A program made the position numbers and the translations under genes. The notes beneath the pieces were generated by a model. That model was not told the origin of the DNA and made no database searches. It worked only from the letters and a program-made list of their open reading frames with translations. Positions 51,171 through 61,800 of a stretch of DNA of 64,000 nt are shown here, piece after piece. The number at the start of each line of letters is the position of its first letter. Position 1 is the stretch's first letter. Source of the DNA: Citrus sinensis (lineage: Eukaryota; Streptophyta; Magnoliopsida; Sapindales; Rutaceae); NCBI RefSeq assembly GCF_022201045.2, contig NC_068560.1:38713001-38777000 (forward strand), written 5' to 3'.

Positions 51171-52871
51171 TTTATTGAAACAAATAAAAATGACATCGTT
51201 TACGCACAGCAGCCTGGCTTCGAATAGGATTCGGATCCAATCAGAAATCCCGATCAAATTGCACAATTAAAAAATAAAAATATGAATATAAACAAAATCC
51301 ACTCTTTCATCGTCCCCTAGCCTCTCAACTCCCAAAGATCACTCAATTCTCAAGCAGTAACCTCTTCTCTCTCAACTCTTAAGCCGATCAACTCACGACC
51401 AACATTGATCAGCCATTGCGCCAGGCCTTCAGCCTCCCCAGTAGCCATCGCATTGCCAAGACTCCACCACACCAATAGCCACGCAATTGTTGAGTGCATG
51501 CTCCATTGCGCCACACAACTAGCGTCTTGTCGCCATCACCAGCCATCGATGCTCTCTAGCTACAATAAGCCGGCAATCTTTCATGATTTTGTTATGTGTA
51601 CTTGAGCTAGATGAATCTGTAATCTCTTAAATCCCTTGACCCAAAGATGGGTTGATTGCTATTGTGGTGGCATAGCTTTTGAGGTGCGTGAGGGGAAGCG
51701 ATAGGCATAGCTTGCAATGACCTAACAGCCTTTGATTTTGAGATTTTGAGTTCTGATAGCATTGAAATTTGTTATTCTGAAAGAAGTCCGTAGATCTGAA
51801 TTTGATATTTGGCTTCATATTCAAATTAATTTGTGGGAGAACTGAAGAGTTTTGGTTATTGGGAAATTTTTCTTCCATGAAAGTCAGGGAAATATCACGA
51901 TTCCTGTCATCTATATATGCTACCAGAAACAAAGATTTAGCTGCCCAAAGAATCCCCTTTATTTTTATGATTTCAATTTAGTATATTTTCTAATTTAAGT
52001 TATATATATTTTATTTTATAGTGTTTTATTTATGAAAATAAATTAATTTGTTTTGCAATCTTTCATCTTTAATAGTGACTCTATGCTGAGGGATAAAATT
52101 ATCATTTTATTAATATTTTATTAATTTTTTTATCAGAGTTAAGACTATAGTGGACAACTGTAACATTTTATAATTTTTAGTGAAATTCAACAAAATAAAA
52201 AAAAAATTATATATTTTTAAAATTTTAAAAAAATTAGTGATCGATGAATAATAATTTTTTTTTAAAAATATAGGAATAAAAAAAATAGATTTCAAAATAT
52301 TGTTATGATTTTTTTTTTCCTTTTGGCCATCAACAAAGTGGGAAAATGATAATTTGCGTCTCCTTAATTTTCACATTAACTCCACTTTTACCTGCAATAT
52401 AATTCCACTATTATCTCATTGATTTGAGTACATCTGTCACCTCATGTCTCATCATGTCCACACAAAAAGAACCAGCTAGAAAATGAGCTACACAATACAA
52501 TAAAGAGAGGAAAAATAGGAAGAAGGGAAAGCAAAACAAACATGAAGATAAAACAAAAAATAACAAATAAACAATTGCCTGTTTGCCTGGGGGTTCACTA
52601 GTAATTTGCTGAAAATCAACATACAAGATTGAAAAATCTAGAAAGAATTCAAATTTGCATAATTTCAATTCAAGGCTTACAAGCTCGAACATATTTTGCA
52701 TATCGCACAAGCGCCGTGAATTGAAGGGTTATAAATTCTTAACGACCGAGACAACTTGAAGATAAAGGAATTCAAATGAATCACGCTTTAGAGATAAAAG
52801 CTGACCCACGTATGTTAATGGCATCTTAAAGCACTGCTAATTCCCAAGAAGCGTGTATGTTGATGATTTAA
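51171..52871. other. Intergenic; BUBR1 3' side
   Basis: AT-rich with no convincing gene. A slightly GC-richer patch at 51300-51600 has an open frame without family resemblance. The right end likely holds the BUBR1 3'UTR. Confidence 0.4.
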
Positions 52872-55866
52872 TCATCTGGGAAGGCTATTTGGTGGGAAAT
52901 TGCGTAATGGGTTCTTCCTCAACAACTTTGTTTCCCTGCACAAGGTCAGATAGATAGTAGAGGTTAGATATTTTGCTCTTCCCAATAACACTTAATCAGT
53001 CGGTTTTCAATAAATTTATAGCCTGAATATTGCATATTGAAAATACTTGAATCAGTTGTATACCTATTAATATCTTGGCCATCACCCTGCTTGACCTGGA
53101 ACAAATTTGAAGACTTGCCAATCTCGTTTCTTGTTGTATCCGTTCTGGTAGATTTTTTTTTTTTTTTAGAACAAAATTAGCTACAGATTGACGAAAATCG
53201 TCTAATCCAATCAATTTCATTATAACTTTGTGAGGAACTACTCTCAACTGAACTATTTAAGTGATCATCTGAGTCTGAATGCATGTGTCCATGTGATATA
53301 AAGTGTGTAATTATTGTAAATAGTCTGACACTTAAAATAAGTCTAATTACTCACTCGGCACATTCTTCGTCAATAAACACTTCAATATGGTCACTTGTGG
53401 TTGCCCCTCCAACTCCAGGCCCTGGCCTTTGCGGAATCTGAAAGAAGTGGGAACTTAAATGGGTTAGATGTCGTTTCCAGATCCTTGCGAGGGCCAAAAA
53501 AAAAAAAAAAGTGTGTTTTGGGGATATGTAAAACCTTGCACGATGTCCACTTAGCAGGCTTTGCATTATTTTCTTTATTTCTCTCAGCTTGAGCTCCAAG
53601 AGTGAGCCAGGAATTACATTCTGTCTTAGAGTTATCAGGTTGATGACACGACGTGATATCAACATTTGTATCTTTGTAAACACTAAATGGAGCCCTGTGA
53701 TTCCTGAAAAAAACAAAGAGCAAGTTAAATGAAAATATATATTTAACATATCTTAAATGAAAAACAACAGCAACTCGTAAAAAGAGAAAAGAAAGCATGG
53801 AAAAGATGCTCAAACAAGAGTTACCAAGGTTGAGACAATAAAAACTACAGAAATTCACATCAACCATGAGAATATGGAAGATATTTACTTCAATTCAGGG
53901 ACACCGAACACCAAAAGAATCAATAAAGCAGTTTGACGTGAAAATATGGGAGAAACTTAACATTAAATAAACTTTAGTTTACATAGACAACAATTTGGTC
54001 TGTCAGAAAAATAAATATATCATAATATAAGGAAAAATGAAACCGTCTTGTTTTCTAAACCAACATTATTACAGACATTAGTTAATGTGATGAAACGAGC
54101 AATATAATCTTTACCCATCTGGCTTCAACTTTTTCCTCTGCATATCAGAACTCTGCATGGCCTGCCTTCCTGCAAAATAGAAATACTTCATATATCCTGC
54201 AAAATCTTTAGAGGCATAGACAACAATATGACTTACGATTTTCCTCCCTGGCCAGGACAGTTCCAAAGCTTCTGACAGGTAAGTGATTTTCCTTTGAGTC
54301 CTCCTATATTTGAAAAAATTAGAAACAAAAATTTAGTAGTAAGTTGTAGTGGAAAGTTAAATCACATCAACTTAGTCAAGAAATCACGTACGTCGATGAC
54401 TTGTGTTTTTCTCATTGAGCGTACAAGAAATTTCTTGTAGGCATCCTTCAACTTTTCTGTTGGTTGAGCATTCCTGTCATAGTGCAAATTTCTCAAATGA
54501 CTGCAATATTAATGGTTTGACTATGCTGGAGCATAATTAATTTTCAGATGGGGATAATATGTTGTCACAACTCACTCATGTGTCAGGTTAATGTCAATCT
54601 AACACAGCTGACTGCAATACTCAAAAGAAAATTCTAGTAATCGACCATGTATATTTGCTTGAAGTGAATGAAATATCAGAAAGAGAGCTTACCTAGATAT
54701 CCCAAGACTGAATAAGTCATTTGCGGCTTTCATCTTGGACTTGGATTCCATGTGCAAAGCATATGCTATGTAGTACACAGAATGTGTCTTCCCAATATCA
54801 TTTGCATCAAGGAAACTGAAGATGACTTGTGCATCAATACAATTTTCAGCCTACAATGCCAATTTATTCATAACAAGATCAACTAATTAATTTCAGTAGT
54901 TAAAAACCACAACAGGAAGATGGGAATAAAGCAAAAAAGGGAACCCACATATTCCAACCAGACATTGAGGTAGCGCAGATCATCCTTATAGCACTGTGAA
55001 TGCCAAAATCTGCGGACACATTGTTCGTATATCACAACCAATCCCGAGCTGTCTCCACCAGCTGGAAATGCCTCTTGAACCCATTTGATACACCTTCAAC
55101 ATGTAATTCAAAGAATATCAAGTCTGAAATGAAACAAATCCTAGAACATTAAGAGTATGCTCGGGATAGAGGGGATTGGGGACAGGTGTTGTGGCTTTTA
55201 TTTAAGTCAATGTTAATGTGGAACGGAAGCACTAGTTGTTAAACTGGGTGGATGGCTAGTCAACATAAGCTTTGCAGTAATAAAGAGGATGCCTGCCATT
55301 TGCCAAACACTTGTAACTGCTGTAATTTCAAAATTAAGTAGAAGATCGACAGTTTCAAACATACCCTAAAATATTTACTAATTTTAATTTATTTTTGCTG
55401 CAGAATTAGTGGCAAATCAAATTATTATGTTGAACAAAAATATCGAAGTGGTTACCCAGTTCCGAAAAATAGGATACTCACTCTAGCCATGGCTGGAGGG
55501 GATCATCTCCTTCATACTTGTCGATCGCTTCGATCAGCCTCCTATAAACAAATTATGAAAATGACGAGTCTAGAAGAAATGTATAAACAGAGCATATTTA
55601 AACAACTCTTTCTATCTTTTTTTTTTCTTTTAATTAATTAATTAATAATAAATAAAAAGAAAGAAAGGGAAAAAAATAAAAGAAAAAGAAAACCTTCGAT
55701 TATCAAGAAGAGATTTCTTGAGGTTAAAGCTGTTGTGGGATGCAAGGGCGTCGTTTAAGAGACGAATGTTGCGGCCTCTCTTCAAGGGCCTAACGTTTTC
55801 CTTGAAGAGTTCCCACTCGTTCCCCGTCTCCTTTTTGGATGCAAGAAACTCTGTCTCTGGGTCCAT
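52872..55866 (-). CDS. BUBR1: BUBR1/MAD3-like spindle checkpoint protein
   Basis: Eleven exons: 55694-55866, 55482-55541, 54949-55093, 54693-54850, 54392-54473, 54237-54303, 54115-54169, 53535-53703, 53355-53437, 53064-53144, 52872-52935; 1137 bp, 378 aa (Arabidopsis BUBR1 is about 395). The N-terminal Mad3/BUB1 homology region 1 (about 40-190, a TPR-like fold) includes VVIYEQCVRRFWHSQCYKDD, YLNVWLEYAENC and YYIAYALHMESKSKMKAAND. Three KEN boxes occur at 22-24 (LFKENVRPL), 210-212 (SKENHLP) and 290-292 (NKENN); such motifs dock onto CDC20/APC. There is no kinase domain, as in plant BUBR1/MAD3. The C-terminus ends ETKLLRKNPLRNFPPNSLPR. It should act in the mitotic checkpoint complex that delays anaphase. 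A MULE lies 182 bp upstream of the start. Confidence 0.92.
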
Positions 55867-56001
55867 TTTCTTAATTTCAGGATCCTCAATTTTTCCCTTT
55901 ACTTGTTTCTACTTCTTCTTCTTCTTCTGCTTCACCGCGACACAGAGAGAGAAAGAGACAAGATTCAAATTTTGAAATTGCACGACGGTCTTGGAAAGTA
56001 G

Positions 56002-56006
56002 CCGTT
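56002..56006 (-). promoter_or_regulatory. AACGG (MSA core) upstream of BUBR1
   Basis: On the gene strand attAACGGCTA, 136 bp before the ATG; the core and the trailing YYA match the MSA consensus, the leading YCY does not. Fits mitotic expression but a five-base core is weak evidence. Confidence 0.35.
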
Positions 56007-56047
56007 AATACCACTGCTATTTAATAGTTGATACAAATTAAAATATT

Positions 56048-58020
56048 GGGTTCCTCTACGATGTTGTAATTTTTTTACAACATCAATAATGTTTTTAATT
56101 GTGCACCATTGGATTTAATCAATGGTATACAATATTTGTAGATAAAAATAAAAATAAAAAATGATGGTAAACGGTTAACAAATATGTAAGGGGTGGAGAA
56201 GTTTGTAAAATAACTATGACCACCCATAGAGTTTGAAACAATTTCACTTAAATATCATATTTTATTTAAAATTATTTTTCAATTCCCCTTTGAATTTGAA
56301 ATGTGATAATTTTTTTAAAATAAATCTTCCAAAATCTATTACCATTAAATATAAAATGTAATGGTAGGTTATTTAACACAAATCAAATAAATAAGTTGCA
56401 ATTGCAAAATTTATATATGATATAACACTAATAAATAACACAACTAAGTTCATATAGTTAAGTAAATGTCATAGTTACATCAATAAACTCATTGTTGAGA
56501 TTGCTTGTAACATAAAAATTACTTGATCACACATGTTTTAATAAAATTTAATATTGTATATTAAAATACTCATTATTTTATATAATATTAAGGGCCGTTG
56601 TATAATTGATCATGAAGTATGTATCATTTTTAACACTCATTTAACATACTTATTTTCTGTACTTTATATTTATCTTACAGTTAATATCCTTATATGGTGG
56701 GAGTTTTAAGTTTTATAAGCTTATATATTTTTATTTTATTTTCAAATATCACTTTGTTAATTTCATAAAAGTTAAATCGAATATATATTCCTAATGAGTT
56801 TTAGTTTATGAATCGTGAAAGATTATTTTATTGATATCCTTGGCTTGTAATTATAAAATTTTATATTATGAAGAGTCATTACTTTTGTTATGATAGTTAA
56901 TAGTGATAATAAATAAAATATTACCTCCGATAATATTTACGTGGGAAAAAAAGTGAACGAAAATCATTTATATTTTTATATTTTTATTGACATGGTAGAA
57001 AATTATATGAGCCTTATAAAATTTAATTTTCACAAGTTTGTTTTCATTTTATTTTCAAATGTCACTTTATTAATTTCATAAAAGTTAAATCTACCACATA
57101 TTCCTAATTAATTTTAGTTTATGAATCATGAAAGATTATTTTACTGTTATTCTTTGATAGTAATTATAAATTTTTATGTTACGAAGAGTCATTACTTTTA
57201 TTATGATAATTAATAGTGACAATAAATAAAATATCACATCAAATAATATTTAATCGACAAAATGAAGAAAAAAAATCATTGCATGTTTTTATATTTCCAT
57301 TATAAAGATATGGTTTTGGATACTTTAACTTAAAATTTTGACACAATATTTAAGCCACTAATATATCATAATCTAATAGTTGATATTGAAAGTCAAAGCA
57401 ACATTTCATAATGTTATATCCTCCACCATTGAATTGCATGAAATAAATAGTTTAATTTTTTGCTAAAAATTTAAATCAAAATATTTCTCACTCTATAGTT
57501 ATATAGACATATATTTTCAATAATAATTGGTGAATAAAATATCTCTCATTTGTTGTGACTCATATAGTATTATTAATAAAACACATATAAAATAGTTTAT
57601 TGAAATGCCTTCTATTATCATTATTATTTAGGTATTAATGGTTTGTAATTAAATTCATACAATACAAATTATTATAAGACTTTGTGTTAAATAACCTACT
57701 TGATATTATATTTTATACTTAATGGTAATTGATTTTGGAAGATTTATTTAAAAAATATTATCATATTACAAATTTAAAGGAGGGCTGAAAAGTTATTTAA
57801 AATAAAATATGTTATTTAAGTGAAATTGTTTCAAACACTAAGGGTGGTCACAATTATTTTACAAAAATTCTCCACCCACTTGAACGGTTAACAAACTGTT
57901 TACTATTATTTTTAAATTATTTTTTTAGTACAAATATTGTACACCATTGATTAAATCTAATTGTTCAAAATTAATACATTATTGATGTTGTAAATTTTTT
58001 ACAGCATCATAGAGGAACCC
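56048..58020. mobile_element. Non-autonomous MULE with long terminal inverted repeats
   Basis: A 1973-bp element flanked by a perfect 9-bp target duplication, taaaatatt (56039-56047 and 58021-58029), the hallmark of Mutator-like elements. It begins gggttcctctacgatg and ends catcatagaggaaccc. The inverted repeats extend about 350-370 bp inward on each side (compare 56048-56400 with 57690-58020 inverted), including the stretch around gtttgaaacaatttcactta. Neither strand holds a transposase frame, so it is a non-autonomous MULE-TIR element. It was inserted immediately upstream of BUBR1. Confidence 0.9.
56741..57300. repeat. Internal direct duplication of the MULE, 313-bp period
   Basis: Sequence from about 56741 (tcaaatatcactttgttaat) to about 56985 recurs at about 57054-57300 with scattered substitutions and small indels. 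Shared landmarks include aattttcataaaagttaaat-like and gaagagtcattactttt segments. The divergence shows the duplication predates the insertion or is old. Confidence 0.8.
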
Positions 58021-58029
58021 TAAAATATT

Positions 58030-58553
58030 TTATAAAAGAGAGAGAGAATTTGTGTTAAAAGGAGCTAGCGGCTGGGGCAGGCCGTATTTGCGTAAAGCTA
58101 GAAAACTTCTAAATGCACCCTAACTAATTCAACATTCACCCACCAGAACATGATCCTACTAGAGAGCAAGAATCAATTGTTGTAACGGGTAATTATCATA
58201 AACCTCCCCTGAGGTTTGGCATATTCTCAGTTTGATAGATTATATTTGTGTATTCTCAATCACCTCCCCTAACGTTAATATACCATTTAGTTAACCGTTT
58301 GTTACTTGAAAAAATGACCAAAATACCCTTGTGTTGAAAAATACTTCGTTCACACAAATCAAAGAATTGTTGGCCAGTCATATCCATTTTAGCGCCAAGA
58401 GCTATGATTACATTGTAAATACCAAATAAAACATTGTAACCAAACTACCATCTTGAAATATCCCATCTCACATATTGGAGATATAATAATAAACTTTATC
58501 TCACCAACCAAATATTTCAAAATACAATGTCGTGAACATAATTTGAAACCAAA
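58030..58553. other. Intergenic
   Basis: Contains taacgggtaattatcataaacctcccctgaggtttgg (58180 onwards), resembling a repeat end common in dicot genomes, but no partner end was found. No gene seen. Confidence 0.35.
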
Positions 58554-58860
58554 CTAAATAATCATCAGCCCATTATCAAAATCTTCAGGGAAAGTAACAA
58601 GAGCAGCAAGAGCTATGTGCCTTGACTTGGAGAGCCTTTCACTCTCGATGGTAGTTAGAACCTCTTGGCTACGAAACAGAAAGACAAACTAAAATCAAAA
58701 GGAGACTATGTTCCTTTATCATTTGACGCTGGACAAATAAAGACATGAATGTAGTGAAGTAGAGCCCTAGTCAAAGAGAAGAAAAGAATTAAAACCACTA
58801 AACTCACTGCTCCAGTGTGAGAGAATGCATCAAATCATGACATTTTTTCAACCAAGACAT
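58554..58860 (-). CDS. Possible small two-exon ORF, unrecognised
   Basis: Exons 58808-58860 and 58554-58668 join in phase across a GTGAGT donor and a TTTCGTAG acceptor to give 55 aa: MSWLKKCHDLMHSL near the start, IESERLSKSRHIALAALVTF later, ending FDNGLMII. The composition looks protein-like (alternating charged and hydrophobic residues), but I do not recognise a family. A separate short ATG frame with a GTATGA donor (MLTHRQPQFVRAANE, 59256-59300) lies upstream and might be an earlier exon, although I could not find the acceptor that would join them. It may be a gene remnant. Confidence 0.25.
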
Positions 58861-61800
58861 GTACATATCGTGATAAAAAGAAAAAAAAATCAAGTATCCT
58901 CAAAATATTAATATTGCGGCACAAGGAATCTCCAACACTTAATTACATATGTAATTTAATAAAAACTAGCATGAATCCAAACAATCAGTGGCAATAGCTT
59001 AAACAATTAAAAAAATTTCATACCCATCTTCAATCATTCACAAGGCAGCATAATGTAGCTGAAGCCATCTTTAATCAAAATCAGCTGAACATGCATTTAC
59101 AACAATCATTAACCTACAACTAACCCAATCGATGGAAAACAATGGAAGCAACAGAGATACTCTCAAAAAATTGTCGAGACCCATTACTCATTTTTACCAA
59201 ATTGATTAATTCCATCTAATAAAACTGACATGCACAGTAATAAGCATTTTCATACCTCATTCGCGGCTCGAACAAACTGAGGTTGTCTGTGGGTCAACAT
59301 GGAAACTCACTGGTCGGCATTTTTCCACTTGGCGGTCGTGATTCCTTTTAACGGAAATTATCTAAATAAATTTATTTATTTATTTATTTATTATCTCAAA
59401 TAAAAAATTTTGATATAATATTCTTATATAAAATATTTTTTGATAATTTTTTAGACTTACACCATTTTATAGTTTATACTTTAAAAAAAAATTATAAGAG
59501 CTTTAAGTTATAGAGTCCTAAATTAAATAATAAAAAATAATTAAAAGATTTTATGATTAACATGTATGTTGTGATATAAATTTATTATTTTTATAAAGAA
59601 TAGTTAATTTTAATATATAAATTTATATTTTATAAATTAAATTAGAGATATTTTTTAAAATAAAATTTGTGATATTTTAGAGATCTCTGCTTGTTTTGGG
59701 CCGGTAATGACTTTGATTTGACATGGAATCGGCTCCATCTAGCCCATTATTTTCATTAAAAATGCTGGACTTTACCAAGAATATCTTTAAGCATTACCCT
59801 ATTACAACCTTAAAAAATTGTTATATAATTAATTTTATGGAAACTTAATCCTCACAAAACTCATACTTTAATCGGCTTTATAAATTTATCTTGCTTTATA
59901 TCAAGCAATTTGGGACGATATTGGAGGTATTAATTTTTAAGATGCTGAAAAAGCCAATTTGGTGCAAGATATTAACGTTAATTTGCCATTTTAACAATTT
60001 GAAGATATTAATTTTAATTTTTATACTGGAGATATTAACGTTTAAGATGGTGAAAAGTCAAATTCACTCGAGATTTGTGTGTGGAGAAAGCATTTATCCT
60101 TACCATACTCATCATTTATTACATGAGCATGGATAAATAAAGCTTTTAATTTTTAGTCACTTGAATTTGCCATTTTTTCAAACCAACTGGTACCCTTAAG
60201 AATTTATTTTCTCATTCACTGGAAAACCAATTTGAGTATTCTATAATTCGTTGCAAAGAACCCATAATGGAAATTATGAATCGTCTATGTAATTATATCT
60301 TCTCAATAGTCATCGTACTCAAAATTGTTCCTAAAACAGCCGTGCTAGTTTTTCCAACGCATTCTCACTTCTCAAAATGAATCCCAGATCATTGATCCAA
60401 CAATTTTAGTAACTGAGAATCACTACCAGCGGTAACTTTTTAGGACTGACCCCAATTGCCGGAGTATTTGACGAACACTTTTTTTTCAGGATAAGAGATC
60501 CCAGCTGAAATATATTATATAAAATAAACAAATCAAATATCTAATTTGTCATAATTCCCGGCACAAAGCTCGCCCAAGAACACTCTTTATTTGTTTAATC
60601 CTCTGTGCATGTGTTCTTGAAATGAATGCAAACCACTTAACAATATAAACACCACACGATTTATAGTTCATTCTGTCATCGTCATTGAGTTTCTTTACCA
60701 TTTTTCGTTCTTTAATAGATCAACCATCATAAGCCGCAGAGTCAATTTATGAATAGTGTTTCTCTATGTCTATGCTTCTGCAGTTCACCGACATTTTCTT
60801 TCTTTTTCTTTTCTTTTTTTTTTTTAAATTTTTTTTTGGGGGGTGGGGTGGGGTTTGATTTGAACGCTTATGAGTTATGAATTACTGTTTAATTATTGTT
60901 TACAGATGGAGAGTCAATTTATAAATGAAGTGATTGATTCCGTTGAGTACAAGATTTGGATTATTCCTATGAATAAAACAATCCTATTCATGCTGAAGAT
61001 GTGATGGGGGGCGGCTGAATGAAGTGACGATGCCCAACTTCAATTTCATGTGGGATTGCTGAATTGCTTCAACTCTATTCCAAATTCCTATTTAGAGTTG
61101 GTAAGTCTTTAGAGACTTAAAAAGAGTGAAACTTCCATGTGCCTGCGCCTGTGACTGATATTTTTTTTTAACGACTTTGATGAAAAGTGATGGGTTAGTG
61201 GGCATCAACAATCCAACAAATTGTGATAATTTTTTTCGCCCCTGTTTTCTGTCGGTGGCGGATCCACAAAATTCATTTGTCATGGGAAATTTATATAATA
61301 ATAAACTATATAAATTAAAATTTTAAATATACAAAATATTTGTTAATTCGCGTCTTTTCATATTTTGAAACTACTATACATTAAATTTATTATTAATATT
61401 ATTAAATATATATTTTTTTTAAATAAATAACTGAACTATCATTAATCGCATCCGATTATAAAGATGATTCTTTACGAGTTTCGTTGTTGAAAACATTCTC
61501 TCTACTATTACTGTGAAAACTAGAAGAATTAATCATATTTTTAGAACTAGAAAAATGTTTTGAATGACGGGTTATTGCAATAGAACCTCCAAATAGGAAT
61601 ATTTTATATAAGAATAATATCTTTATAGTGGCAAAAAAATTGCAATCCCAACTTGGGACCAGTTATAATTAGGAATAAATTCCACTTGTAATAAATTATA
61701 TTTTTTGTAGGTCTTATCTTAAATAAACTTACCTCCACATAGTAATAATGTTTCAAAAATATATGTAATGTTATATTAAATAATTAAGATAGAACAAAAT

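Noticed and set aside
51405-51605. Plus-strand frame in a slightly GC-richer patch
   Set aside because: Composition (His, Cys, Ser rich) and lack of splice or family signals argue against a gene.
58180-58350. taacgggtaattatcataaacctcccctgagg as a new element
   Set aside because: Resembles a repeat end often seen in dicot genomes, but the opposite end could not be located here.
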